A stretch of DNA of 15,364 nucleotides, taken from the NCBI GenBank assembly GCA_964510205.1, contig CAZEBW010000082.1, positions 1-15,364 of the forward strand. Direction: 5' to 3'. Within the stretch, counting starts at the first letter, position 1. Every line of letters starts with the position of its first letter. The translations under genes were made by a program, and so were the position numbers. The DNA comes from CAZEBW01 sp964510205 (GTDB lineage Bacteria > Chloroflexota > Anaerolineae > VGOG01). This document shows positions 1 to 9,446 of the stretch, piece by piece. Below the pieces are notes generated by a model, which saw only the letters and a program-made list of their open reading frames with translations, did not search any database and had not been told where the DNA came from.

Positions 1-72
1 GACAAGTTCAGCAAATTCTATCCCAACAGACCATAACTTACTTTACAGTGTACTACTGCATCTGATGTGGCG
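1..72. other. Window edge downstream of the kinase gene
   Basis: These 72 bases lie after the stop codon of the last minus-strand gene. I see no coding frame and no hairpin followed by a T tract on the minus strand, so no intrinsic terminator can be claimed. The transcript may run on beyond the window. Confidence 0.5.
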
Positions 73-1842
73 CTACGGGCTGTGGACAGGTTGCCTCAGC
101 CCGGGGACATCGGCAACGCATCGAAAGCCAATCAACATGTTTCGAGCGTACTCCTTTTCGAAAACACGGCTCGTGTTTCGGACTCCACAGGCCGACTCTA
201 GCCACGACCCACCCCGTAGCACCCGTAGTCTACGTTCGGGAGACGTGAGGGTCCATTCCCAAACATTACCAGTCAAGTCAAGCACGCCATAGGTACTGGC
301 CCCTGACGGGAATGATCCCACTGCAGTCGTCAGAGGGCTAGTGTTTTTTCTCAACCAACGTACCAAACCAAGTTGCCACTGAAGCCAGTCTTCATAGCTG
401 GTAAGTGGCTTTTGGGCCCACCATTCTGCGTTGTTGCATCTAAATCGATCCCATGCCATTCCCCATGGATATCGGCGCCCGTCTCTTCCTCGAGCAGCCT
501 TCTCCCACTCTTCTTCGGACGGTATCCGCTTGCCTGCCCATCGAGCGAATTCCGTAGCATCGTCGAAGCTCACAAGCACAACAGGATGATCCTCAAGCCC
601 CGGTGGTGGAGCTTTTGTCTTTCGGTCCCAACTGTACCTATGCGCCAGCTCCCCATCCCCGTAGGGTGCACGGTGGCCGGTCTCATCCACAAAGAGTTTG
701 TACTCTTGGTTCGTAACTAGCGTTGGGTCAATATGATACGGCGGCAACTCGATTCTGCGTTGGGGTGCGATCTCCAGATCGACGAGGGAGTAGCCTAGTC
801 TCTCCCAGTGTTCCATCTCAGCTGTTGACGAGCCAAAGATGAAATCTCCACCCGGTATCAGGATCATCCTATCCAGATGCCGTACTTGCGGTACCCTCAC
901 CTCAGAGATCTCACTGCGAGGTACTGAGTAGCGTGTAGGTTCCGAACTAAGCCCTGTGGCAACTTGCAGCTTGCGGAATGCGTTCACAATGGACTGCAAT
1001 TGCCAAATTCTCATCCGTGACAGTGCCTTTGCTAGTTCGTCGGCAGTCTGAAAACGGTCCCATGGATCCTCCTGAAGGGCACACTCTAGCGCACTGACCA
1101 GCCACGATGGCTGCCCCGTGAGTAAGCTACTGAGGGGTTGGCCACGCCTGAGTCTAGGTTTTATCTGTGTTCCCGTGAGCATTTCCCCAATGACCAGCGC
1201 TAGAGAGTAAATGTCAGTTGCTGGTGTCAGGTAGGCGTGAGAATCCTCATGTTCTGGAGAGGAGTAGTTCACAGTGCCAGGGTGAGTGTCTGCTGTACCA
1301 AGCCGACGCTCACCTCGCCCGGCTGTGGTCGTACCCGTCTGGGCGTGGGTGAAGTCAGACAACATCGGTCTTCGAGATTTAGTCAACAGAATGTTGCTTG
1401 GCTTAATGTCACGGTGTACAATGCTCAACTCATGCTGATGAACCTCGCTAAGTGCATGACACAGTTGCAGCGCTACATCTCTTGTCTCCTCCCACCGTAG
1501 TGGGCCGGTCAATTGCAGCAGTTGCTTCAGTGTGCCCCCGTCCACATATTGCATGATTAGAGCGAGGTCGTCATTGAGACTGTGTATTTCGTAGACCTGA
1601 GCAATGTTGGGATGACGTAGGGACTGGCCAATAAGTGCCTCCCTAGACAAGCGTCGCGTGAGCACAGCGAAATCGTCTCGGGTATGCTCGGCACGACACA
1701 CCTCCTTTATGGCCACCCATCGAATGACGCGGCCTTGGTCCAGTTCATCTGCACGCCACACATGAGCAAAACCACCATCCCCGAGATGCTCTCGGATTAC
1801 GTACCTACCGTCTAGAATGGTGACACCACAATCCAGGGGCAC
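73..1842 (-). CDS. Ser/Thr protein kinase fused to an FGE-sulfatase-like domain
   Basis: A cytosolic two-domain protein of 589 residues with no signal peptide or membrane segment. Residues about 14-275 form a Hanks-type kinase: glycine loop GDGGFAHV (21-28), ATP lysine K46 in VAIK, probable alpha-C glutamate E68, catalytic loop HRDIKPSN (143-150) with D145 and N150, and SPE (195-197) in place of APE. The DFG motif reads DFT (163-165): the metal-binding Asp is kept but the Gly is lost. After a short helical linker, residues about 325-578 form an FGE-sulfatase (SUMF1-like, C-type-lectin-fold) domain with GGDF, TNQEY, GNVWEW, RGGSW and GFRC signatures. Formylglycine-generating enzymes carry two active-site cysteines shortly after GGS[WYF]; here E549 and V554 fall at those places and only C552 is nearby, so oxidase activity is unlikely and a binding role is inferred. 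The start is GTG, with a modest GAGGT site about 9 nt upstream. It is the last gene of the operon in view, 47 bp after the vWA gene. It probably phosphorylates operon partners or reads a ligand through the FGE-like domain. Confidence 0.93.
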   Translation of the reverse strand: MPLDCGVTILDGRYVIREHLGDGGFAHVWRADELDQGRVIRWVAIKEVCRAEHTRDDFAVLTRRLSREALIGQSLRHPNIAQVYEIHSLNDDLALIMQYVDGGTLKQLLQLTGPLRWEETRDVALQLCHALSEVHQHELSIVHRDIKPSNILLTKSRRPMLSDFTHAQTGTTTAGRGERRLGTADTHPGTVNYSSPEHEDSHAYLTPATDIYSLALVIGEMLTGTQIKPRLRRGQPLSSLLTGQPSWLVSALECALQEDPWDRFQTADELAKALSRMRIWQLQSIVNAFRKLQVATGLSSEPTRYSVPRSEISEVRVPQVRHLDRMILIPGGDFIFGSSTAEMEHWERLGYSLVDLEIAPQRRIELPPYHIDPTLVTNQEYKLFVDETGHRAPYGDGELAHRYSWDRKTKAPPPGLEDHPVVLVSFDDATEFARWAGKRIPSEEEWEKAARGRDGRRYPWGMAWDRFRCNNAEWWAQKPLTSYEDWLQWQLGLVRWLRKNTSPLTTAVGSFPSGASTYGVLDLTGNVWEWTLTSPERRLRVLRGGSWLESACGVRNTSRVFEKEYARNMLIGFRCVADVPGLRQPVHSP

Positions 1843-1889
1843 TGTTTTGCAACCTCAATCTGTGATCTGCACAACAGGGCAGCCCTTTG

Positions 1890-4739
1890 CTAGTCAGCCT
1901 GAGTCAATAGCTGATTGGCTTTCCCTGTATCCTCTTCCGGGTGACTCTTGCCAAAACTCAATTCAAAGTACTCCAGGAGTGGCAATTCGTCGCCAAAGAG
2001 CATCTTGCGACGCTCGTACTGCCGGAAGTTTTCCCTGTCTAACGTCGTAACATACACATATCCGTGATCGGCATCCTTGGGCGATTGCTCGACGATGATC
2101 TCACGCAAAGGGGAACCGGGTTTGGGTATCCACACAAAATGGCGTTGCTGTTCTGCAGCTAGACTGTGAACGTCAACGTATTTTCTCTCGGCGTGAGTAC
2201 TTCGCAAAGCCAGATAGCCGCGAGCTTTTGGGTTCACAGTATGCCGCCGCCTGAGATAGAAAGCAACGGTTACCACTGCAACCAGCACACCGATTAGGAT
2301 CACCAGAGTCCCAACCAACCACTGGCGTGGCCATGTGAGCACACTTTCCACAGTCAAGTCCCCCAGTGTCTCATCGCCCAATGGGATTATCTGCCCCGAC
2401 GACACTTCCCTGGCCTCGACGGTGACATGCAGAGGATGCGTACGCGCTCCCATAGGTCGAAACCTTACCATGTAATGGCCCTTACCCTGGTCCTTCATCT
2501 GGAATTCCGAATCGCGTCCCATGCGCAGTCGTACGGAGATATCGTAACCCTCTGCAATAACCTCAGACAGTGGCCGATCAGCCTGGTCGGTTACCCGGAT
2601 GGAGACCATTGTTTCGAGAAATTGTGGTGCCGCACTTGTCTCGGGACTGCATCTGACTCGGACCGGCTCGACCCAGAATCGTCCCACTGTCATCTCGGCG
2701 TCGATAGCGTTGTGGATTTCGCCAACATCTTTGGATCGGGCAAGTCCTGTTACGTGGATTTCATGTCGCCCAAGCTCCCGGGGAACAAACTCAGCCATGA
2801 ATGTGCCGTTGCCTTGTCGCTCAAAAGGCACTGTGTAGTCGCGATCTGCAATGCTGATCACCCCATCCAGTTGTACCAGACTCGAGACATCCGCTGTTTG
2901 TGCTTTCCCCAACAGTTCACCACCGAAGACTACAGTTACCCCCACAGGCACAAGCTTGGTAGGACTTGCCTGGTTGATCCGAGTTTGGATTGGCACTGGC
3001 GTGACGTTGAGTGGCTTGAGGTTCTGGTCTGTGACAGTGACCACTTTGCCACTGGGGAGCCGGTTCACAATGCGAAGGTGTGTGTGATACGATCCTGCCT
3101 TGTAGGGGAAGAAGGACCCAATGAACCTTCCATCAGCTTGAGGGACGAGCTTCAGTGTCTGGCTTAGTGCTTCTGATGCTATCATAATCCGACTGTCCAA
3201 CTCTCGTAGCGTCTGAGCCGGTAGCGACACCGGTGTGCCCTGGCTGTCAGTCAACTCAAGGTTCAGGCTGGCAGGTACGAACTGCACAAGAGACGGCATC
3301 GACGTATGTAGATTCGCCTTGAGGGCCTCTACTAGCAGAGTGCCCAACTCTCTCTCATCAATCACGAGTGGCGCCCCAGATGGATCATGTGTGCTTCCTA
3401 CCAACGACAAGCCGTGTTCCCCAAGAGTGGTTGGCACATACTCCCCAACATAGCCCTGCAGATGTGCATCAAACGTTAGAGGAATCTCAGTGGTTGTGTC
3501 ATCTGTCGAGATGCTCGCATGAACAGAAAGCTGATACATAGGATCCTCGTAAGGCAGTGCTGGCCGTCCGCCATGTCGCAGAACGTGATACTCGATCTGA
3601 AAAGGCAGCAGGACTAGCGGACGGAAGCTGGGCAGGATCGGTTGTGTTTTACACGGCACTTGCCTTTTGAATAAGGGGGGCGGATCCTGCTGACCAGCCG
3701 GACACTCGAGGCGCCAATAGCCAGGTTGAGGATCAAGTATTGTGATTGATTCGATGGGCGTTTCAGCTCCTCTGACCCACACTTCCTGGCCGCCCATGTC
3801 AGCTACGTGGGTGTCTTTGCCCTCGCCCACGAGATTACCATTAGGATCGTAGATCGTCACGTGGCTATCCTTCGTTGCCTTGTGCACTGTGAAACGAAGT
3901 AGTTCCAAATAGGGATCCACTGGCACGGACCCGCACTGGACGTGCGATTCTGGGACAACGCCCAATTCGCGCGCAAGATCACCTAGAATGGTCTGTAATT
4001 TGCTGCCCAGTGTACGACTGTTTTCAACCAGTTCCGCCTGCCCCTGAGTAATAGTTTCCCAATACTCTTCCACGTAGGGCCAATAGAAGAAACTTGGGTC
4101 ATTCATTCCCAAGACATAGATTCGATATTCTTGATACGGGAATTCGGCCTCGACTAGTGATACTAGCTCTTCCATATGTGTGGGCCAGTCGAAATCTGGC
4201 TCTCCCAGCCATGGTAGCCCATCAGTAAGAAGGACAATCGACCTGAGTCTCTTCCCTTCAACGGCCTGCTCGATTTCCTCGAAGGTCGATTTAGCATGTG
4301 TGAAGGCTTTAAGAAGGTCTGTTTCACCCAGGTTGGGTTGTGGCAAAGATTCCGGACCTAGCTGCTTAGATAACTGCTCAAATTGAGTGTTCCAGACATC
4401 TTCCGACTTGGGTGCTATTCTGGTAGGTGGCAAAGAAAGATGTGTGTCACTCCCAAAAGAGATCACTGCGATTCGGAACTCATGTGTGCGCTGGAGATCA
4501 TACTCAAGTAGTGTGCGCCCCATCCAATCGCAGGCGAATTGAGGCCCAGAAAACCGCAATTCATTAGGATCAGAATCTTCCATACTTCCTGATTGATCAA
4601 CCAGGAATACAACATCCGTTCCAGTGTATCCGGCCTCGTCTTGGAGGCTCGACGCGACCGGTGCCCCAATAAGAAGCACCATTAAGGGACACAAGAATAT
4701 GATTCGGATAAACCTAGATTCTGCAAGGTACATACGCAT
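1890..4739 (-). CDS. Secreted, membrane-anchored vWA-domain protein with Ig-like repeats
   Basis: A 949-residue protein. An N-terminal signal peptide or anchor (basic residues, then a hydrophobic run at about 11-30, then AxxVASS) sends it across the membrane. A von Willebrand factor A domain follows (about 41-255) with a complete metal site: DQSGS at 48-52, T140 in GETD, and D173 in LLTDG. Residues about 265-800 are beta-rich. Four stretches share a pattern of aromatic/G, then F or Y, P, G/A, H and V (about 429-449, 538-558, 645-665, 755-775), spaced about 107-110 residues apart, which suggests four Ig-like domains. One membrane helix spans about 807-829, followed by RRRH, giving an outside ectodomain and a cytosolic tail of about 120 residues. 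The tail is beta-rich; a degenerate FHA-like fold is possible but unproven. The first ATG is chosen because a strong AAGGAGG (4746-4752) sits 6 nt upstream. It lies 61 bp after GAP1. Likely role: metal-dependent adhesion or sensing at the cell surface, coupled to cytosolic partners. Confidence 0.9.
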   Translation of the reverse strand: MRMYLAESRFIRIIFLCPLMVLLIGAPVASSLQDEAGYTGTDVVFLVDQSGSMEDSDPNELRFSGPQFACDWMGRTLLEYDLQRTHEFRIAVISFGSDTHLSLPPTRIAPKSEDVWNTQFEQLSKQLGPESLPQPNLGETDLLKAFTHAKSTFEEIEQAVEGKRLRSIVLLTDGLPWLGEPDFDWPTHMEELVSLVEAEFPYQEYRIYVLGMNDPSFFYWPYVEEYWETITQGQAELVENSRTLGSKLQTILGDLARELGVVPESHVQCGSVPVDPYLELLRFTVHKATKDSHVTIYDPNGNLVGEGKDTHVADMGGQEVWVRGAETPIESITILDPQPGYWRLECPAGQQDPPPLFKRQVPCKTQPILPSFRPLVLLPFQIEYHVLRHGGRPALPYEDPMYQLSVHASISTDDTTTEIPLTFDAHLQGYVGEYVPTTLGEHGLSLVGSTHDPSGAPLVIDERELGTLLVEALKANLHTSMPSLVQFVPASLNLELTDSQGTPVSLPAQTLRELDSRIMIASEALSQTLKLVPQADGRFIGSFFPYKAGSYHTHLRIVNRLPSGKVVTVTDQNLKPLNVTPVPIQTRINQASPTKLVPVGVTVVFGGELLGKAQTADVSSLVQLDGVISIADRDYTVPFERQGNGTFMAEFVPRELGRHEIHVTGLARSKDVGEIHNAIDAEMTVGRFWVEPVRVRCSPETSAAPQFLETMVSIRVTDQADRPLSEVIAEGYDISVRLRMGRDSEFQMKDQGKGHYMVRFRPMGARTHPLHVTVEAREVSSGQIIPLGDETLGDLTVESVLTWPRQWLVGTLVILIGVLVAVVTVAFYLRRRHTVNPKARGYLALRSTHAERKYVDVHSLAAEQQRHFVWIPKPGSPLREIIVEQSPKDADHGYVYVTTLDRENFRQYERRKMLFGDELPLLEYFELSFGKSHPEEDTGKANQLLTQAD

Positions 4740-4800
4740 GACCTTCCTCCTTTCCCTACTGCAGCTGAGTTCTTCGTAGAAGCCAGCACTACGTGAGGGC

Positions 4801-7800
4801 TTAGGCGACTTCGCTCGAATTGCCCTGACTTGATAGTCTCAAAGCTTCCTGGAGAGGTCTCAGATGACGTTTGGAGAACTCTATAAGAAAATCCAGGCTA
4901 GTCTGAAATTCTGCAACCCGATCTCCAGGTTGGCTGGCCAGTTGTTCCGCTACACGTTCAAGTTGCGGCGTTTCAAGTTCAGTGAAACGACTCATTTGGA
5001 GCAATCTGACGGTCTGGCCAAGCCTATCAAGCTCACGAGCCCAATACCTGGCATCCCGCTCGGATTCCACTATATCTGCTTCGTCATTGATGCCTCTCTC
5101 TCGCAATGACGCTGCAAGCTCGGTCCCCATTTCCAAAGAAGTCCACTCGTCCCATCGTCGTTGCAGCGCCCGACGGAAAGAGACCCTGTACTCCGTCTCT
5201 AACCGGTCCCTCGTTCGCTGGTCTTGCGCCCAGTTGGCCGTGACGTACGTTTCGTATGTATTGTGGATCTGCCAAACCCATTTGCTGATGTCACTTGGTG
5301 CCTCCGCGCCAAGGGCCCAGTGCAGCAATGAGCTCAGCAACGATGTGCTGATAGGAATCAGTGATAAATCGGCCAGACACCTCTCGAATGTCTGGTGACA
5401 TAGCCTCCAAAAGCGGGCATCATCGTAACTGGTAGGCGTTGGAATCTGCTGTGCCGCATGTGCCCATAGACTGGCAATCCGGCTTGTGAGTTGAAGCCTC
5501 AGATCAGAATCCAGTGTTGGGATATCACCGTCTATCTGCGATGAGACACGCCGAAGTCGGTCAACTCCTTTAGCTATCTTGTGTTTCAAACGGTTGGTTC
5601 TTGACGTCGTTAGGTCACCTGTCACCTCACGGTTCTGAACAGCATCCCAGAGCTCAGGGAAGACTGTCATACGATCTCGCGGCGATAGCTCTGCAAGGTC
5701 CTCAAGCATCTTCGGGGCTGACGCTTCGAATATCCAGTGGAGGTACCAATCTACAAGCTCTCTGACCACTTTTCCCTGCACAAGTGCCATTGTGAACACC
5801 TTCGCAGTTAACATTCGCCTTATGCGCGTCTTGCCCCCCCCCTCCTCTGAACGATACCACCGTAGAATAAACTGCAGAATGTCAAAACTCGCGGTCACCC
5901 CTGGCTGCGTCACTAGCTCAGTCAGATGTCTTAGAATAGGGCGTTTGGCATCCTCGCTCCACTTAAGCGCATTCCCGAAGTGAACCATGTGGTTGAACCG
6001 AGCCTGTGCGGACAAGCTCGCAAACTGCCTATTGCCAGAGAACCTCTCTATCAACAAACCTGCACGAGGCTTGAAGTCAGCAACATAATCCCTGAGCTCC
6101 CTCTTCAGGTCTTCAGACCACCCGAACCGTATCACGTGTGTAGTGAAAGCCTGCTGAAAACTCATTTCCTTGCTGAGGTCGTTAGCCAATCGCATCACGT
6201 TGCACAAAGCATTGGCACTCAGATGGTCTACCGTTGGTGGCGTTCCGCAGATCTCGATCAATCTGCTGAGAGTATCTCGCCAGTCCAATAGTCTATTCCC
6301 GTGCTCCTTGACGTCACCATAGATCAGACTCACCAGCGTATCGTCGGCGATTGTAGTGTTGCCTGCACTCACAGACATGTCAACTATCCGATAAAAGTAT
6401 TCTGGGCTCGGGACCTCGCTCACGCTCTCGGCCAGCTCTTGTGAGGTCGCTTGATCAAGATGCTCAAGCACGTTGCGCGTAGCAGGAAGTCCTCGAAGCC
6501 CCGGGCTTTGGAGAAGACTTGCGACATCTTCTGCCTCTAACCCTGGAAGCAGGAACACCTTCTGTATCAATGCACGCGTCCCTACCGGTTCTAATAGCTT
6601 CTGCGCGCAAGCCGACAGGATACATGACCAAAGCTCTTGGCTATCGGGGATCCTGGTAAGCACCTGTCCCACATCATAGACAAATCTGACAGCTTCTCCC
6701 CCCTCTTTTTGTCCTGCAAGTTGATCTACCAGCTTGCAAACAAAACGCTGACACGCACCGTCCCGGCGAAATGACTCAGCTTGAAGCCACTGCACGATCA
6801 AGCGCGAGGCCTTGTTAGGATGAGCGAAGTATGCCTTCCGAATAGAGTCACAGAACATATCACTGTCCACAAATCCGACATACCTGGGAATGCGGCCACC
6901 AATAGGTGGTGCATTGTCTTTCAAGAGGGATATGGCCTCATTGACCAACTTGTCTGTAGCCGCTGCTCTAATCCTCTGGCGAATCTCCCCGATAGAGAAA
7001 TCCTCGGGTGCCTGCTGTAGAATCTGCTGCCAAAGAGTCTCAAGCGCTTCGACTGTCTCCCCCGCAGCATTGCTGCGAAAGTCTGTCAGGTAGTCTATCA
7101 GATTCGGATCCCGGGTTGATATGATCCAGTCTGCATACTCTGCAGCGAAGTCTGGAAGGCGGTTTTCCCCAATGGCCGCGTCGAATAGGTGCCCTACGAA
7201 TATTGCCCTCTGTGTTGTGTTGTCTAGCCAGCCACGGAGATGATAGCACCAAAGCGTGGCGAGAGTCTCGTGGCTTGCCTCAGCTTCATTCCGCGACAAC
7301 AGATCTGAAGCGTATGCTGCCACAACCGTGCTCGTTTCATTGTGCTTGAGAAGATTGCACAGTTTTACACAGAAGTCGAACTGTGTTTGTGATGGCAAGG
7401 CTGTGAAGCGATCATCTCTGACGAGATACCTGAGCAAGGAACCTGCACGGTCACTCGGTTCAGTGGACAAATTGTCTACGTGCGTTTCCAAACAGTCATT
7501 CCATCCGTACTCGGTCAGATACTGTGCGAAGACAGATCGGGACTTCTCTTCCTGACCGAGCCTGTTGGCAAGCCACAGGAGGTCGCATAGGGCAGCATCG
7601 TCGAGATTGGCGATATCGTTGCCTTTCACAAGGGTCTCCACGAGTTTGGTGACAGTTTCACCGTATGCTGCCGCCGCATCCGGTTGCTGCTCGAATTCCT
7701 TTCGCACCTGCCCAACTACATGACGCGTGATAAGCTCCAGCTTGCCAGATCCGACAGCCAGCCCTATCACGCCGTAGAAGTATGCCTCACTGTTGGTCTC

Positions 7801-9399
7801 CACATAGCTTGTGACAAGGTCGACTTCTTCTGATCTTGCATCGGTCAGTTGATCGTAGACCAGAGTGCGAAGCGCACCAGTTGTCGCTGTTAATCCTGGT
7901 AAGCCGGGCCCGGTGAGTATAGCCCCTACGTGACGGACTGACAGTGTAGGGAGACGGAATACAAGATCCAGCAACAGTCTGGATTGCTCAGGGGTCTGAG
8001 CTTGTTGTGCTACGGACTGAAGAAGTCGACATGCTAGATCTGAACACTCCATTGGCTCTGCATCTCCAGCTGGGAGTTCACCAACTACATTCATCACAGT
8101 CAGCGCGCCGTCACTTCCAAGGGTGTAAAATGCCTGGGTGAGTACATCAACTGCCAGAGTCTGGCATGCCACGTCTTCCAGAAATGACTCCTGCCTCAGC
8201 CATTCGCGCATCAACTCGGTTGATTGGGTCAGATTGGCCAGACACACAGGCCGAATCTCGTTACAGAACTGGTGACTGTCAGCCTGTCTGATGCACATGG
8301 GGATGAGCGCGCTGTCTTCTCGCTGTTCTCCAGCCAGAACTGCCTTTGCAACCTCAATGAGCGCATCAGTCACCTGCTTCGAATCGCTCAGTCGTTGATC
8401 GCGAAGATATGTTGCACATGCTCGAGGTGTAGATACGCCACATGACAATCTAGGTCGCCACATTCGATGATCTGTTAGGGATTCCCAAGTCTCGAACAAC
8501 GTTGCGGCACTTGGCGAGTTGACAAGGAATGATTCTGGCAGGCTCGAAGAGAGCAAATCCAGTTGCAGTGCTAAATCCTCAGCTCCGTGGCGCTCTAGAT
8601 ACCGAATGACATCGCTGGCGTATCTGGCATCCACTACCTGTAGAGAACCTGCAGGTTGCACTTGGCCCGTGTTCCAGTTGATGGCGATGTGGTCATTTGC
8701 AGCAAAAGCAAATCTGATCTTGGCAGGGCAAAGACTGGAATCAAAGACCCGTGTAGCGAAGGTAGCCCTCAATCGAAGCTCCGCTGGGATCAGCAAGATG
8801 AGCAGCTCAAGCAAGTCAAGTCGAGATATTTCGTCGTCGGGAAACTCTAGGATTTGCACCTTGCGTTCCCCAAACAGGCTCACGAGTAGCAATTGAATCA
8901 CATCAGCCTTGTCGCCGAACTGCTCCCATAATCTAAGAAGCTTGGTTCCCTCAGCCTCCGGTGTCAAAGTCGAATCATCAATAATAATCGGCGAGCCCTT
9001 GAGTTGTATTACACTCTCATAAGTCTGGATGTGCTGGTGAAATGGACGTCGGTTGATCAGATGACGGAAGTTGCTGTTCAGCTTGCGGAAATCATTGAGT
9101 CGGAGGAACAGGTGGTGCTCTTGGATGAATGGGCGTCGGTTGCGCGGGTCCACCACGTCACTACGGAGATAGCGTGTCAGGTCAGCCCAATAGTCACCGC
9201 TTACTCTTGTCATACCAAGTGCAAATGACCCAGAGAATCGCTCGATATCCTTTGGACGACCGATCCGAGTGGCAGCCTGACCGGCACCTACCATGTTCGG
9301 CACAAAACCGGGGGTGTGGGCGCAGACCGTGAAACCCTCTAGGTCGGTCCCATTTGAAATGAGCTTCCCGTGTATGAACTCATGGTACTCCACTTCCAT
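4801..9399 (-). CDS. GAP1-like GTPase-associated protein, very large, with internal duplication
   Basis: A 1532-residue protein without signal peptide or clear membrane segment, predicted cytosolic and mostly alpha-helical. The first 110-250 residues resemble the N-terminal domain of GTPase-associated protein 1 (GAP1-N2 type): an opening HEFIHGKLISNG stretch and a later FTVCAHTPGF strand, as in families encoded beside conflict-system GTPases. The rest contains a clear tandem duplication. Residues about 366-798 align with about 837-1254: FCNEIR with FCDSIR, PGLPGL with PGLRGL, YFYGVIGLAVGSG with YFYRIVDMSVSAG, ALCDLLWLANRL with ALCNVMRLANDL, YGWND with FGWSE. A helical, partly coiled-coil-like tail ends the protein. 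No enzymatic motif is visible. The start ATG has GAGGT 6 nt upstream. It sits 47 bp after the GTPase gene, supporting a direct partnership as regulator or scaffold. A run of nine G bases in the second repeat could make it prone to slippage. The family assignment rests on remembered N-terminal pattern plus context. Confidence 0.8.
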   Translation of the reverse strand: MEVEYHEFIHGKLISNGTDLEGFTVCAHTPGFVPNMVGAGQAATRIGRPKDIERFSGSFALGMTRVSGDYWADLTRYLRSDVVDPRNRRPFIQEHHLFLRLNDFRKLNSNFRHLINRRPFHQHIQTYESVIQLKGSPIIIDDSTLTPEAEGTKLLRLWEQFGDKADVIQLLLVSLFGERKVQILEFPDDEISRLDLLELLILLIPAELRLRATFATRVFDSSLCPAKIRFAFAANDHIAINWNTGQVQPAGSLQVVDARYASDVIRYLERHGAEDLALQLDLLSSSLPESFLVNSPSAATLFETWESLTDHRMWRPRLSCGVSTPRACATYLRDQRLSDSKQVTDALIEVAKAVLAGEQREDSALIPMCIRQADSHQFCNEIRPVCLANLTQSTELMREWLRQESFLEDVACQTLAVDVLTQAFYTLGSDGALTVMNVVGELPAGDAEPMECSDLACRLLQSVAQQAQTPEQSRLLLDLVFRLPTLSVRHVGAILTGPGLPGLTATTGALRTLVYDQLTDARSEEVDLVTSYVETNSEAYFYGVIGLAVGSGKLELITRHVVGQVRKEFEQQPDAAAAYGETVTKLVETLVKGNDIANLDDAALCDLLWLANRLGQEEKSRSVFAQYLTEYGWNDCLETHVDNLSTEPSDRAGSLLRYLVRDDRFTALPSQTQFDFCVKLCNLLKHNETSTVVAAYASDLLSRNEAEASHETLATLWCYHLRGWLDNTTQRAIFVGHLFDAAIGENRLPDFAAEYADWIISTRDPNLIDYLTDFRSNAAGETVEALETLWQQILQQAPEDFSIGEIRQRIRAAATDKLVNEAISLLKDNAPPIGGRIPRYVGFVDSDMFCDSIRKAYFAHPNKASRLIVQWLQAESFRRDGACQRFVCKLVDQLAGQKEGGEAVRFVYDVGQVLTRIPDSQELWSCILSACAQKLLEPVGTRALIQKVFLLPGLEAEDVASLLQSPGLRGLPATRNVLEHLDQATSQELAESVSEVPSPEYFYRIVDMSVSAGNTTIADDTLVSLIYGDVKEHGNRLLDWRDTLSRLIEICGTPPTVDHLSANALCNVMRLANDLSKEMSFQQAFTTHVIRFGWSEDLKRELRDYVADFKPRAGLLIERFSGNRQFASLSAQARFNHMVHFGNALKWSEDAKRPILRHLTELVTQPGVTASFDILQFILRWYRSEEGGGKTRIRRMLTAKVFTMALVQGKVVRELVDWYLHWIFEASAPKMLEDLAELSPRDRMTVFPELWDAVQNREVTGDLTTSRTNRLKHKIAKGVDRLRRVSSQIDGDIPTLDSDLRLQLTSRIASLWAHAAQQIPTPTSYDDARFWRLCHQTFERCLADLSLIPISTSLLSSLLHWALGAEAPSDISKWVWQIHNTYETYVTANWAQDQRTRDRLETEYRVSFRRALQRRWDEWTSLEMGTELAASLRERGINDEADIVESERDARYWARELDRLGQTVRLLQMSRFTELETPQLERVAEQLASQPGDRVAEFQTSLDFLIEFSKRHLRPLQEALRLSSQGNSSEVA
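5834..5842 (-). repeat. G9 homopolymer inside the GAP1-like gene
   Basis: Nine consecutive C on the plus strand give nine G in the coding strand, encoding the GGG of EEGGGKTR near residue 1187. The frame is open as written. Tracts of this length are known slipped-strand hotspots in phase-variable bacterial genes and are also common sequencing-error sites. Confidence 0.85.
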
Positions 9400-9446
9400 A
9401 AGCTACCTCGCCTGCGTTTCGCACATACGCGTCAAGCCTGTGCAAG

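Noticed and set aside
73..1842. FGE-like domain as target protein of a diversity-generating retroelement
   Set aside because: The fold is the type used by such systems, but no reverse transcriptase or template repeat is present in the window.
2427..3167. Plus-strand open frame of 246 residues
   Set aside because: It is antisense to the vWA protein gene, which has a signal peptide, metal site and membrane helix; the composition of the plus frame is unlike a folded protein.
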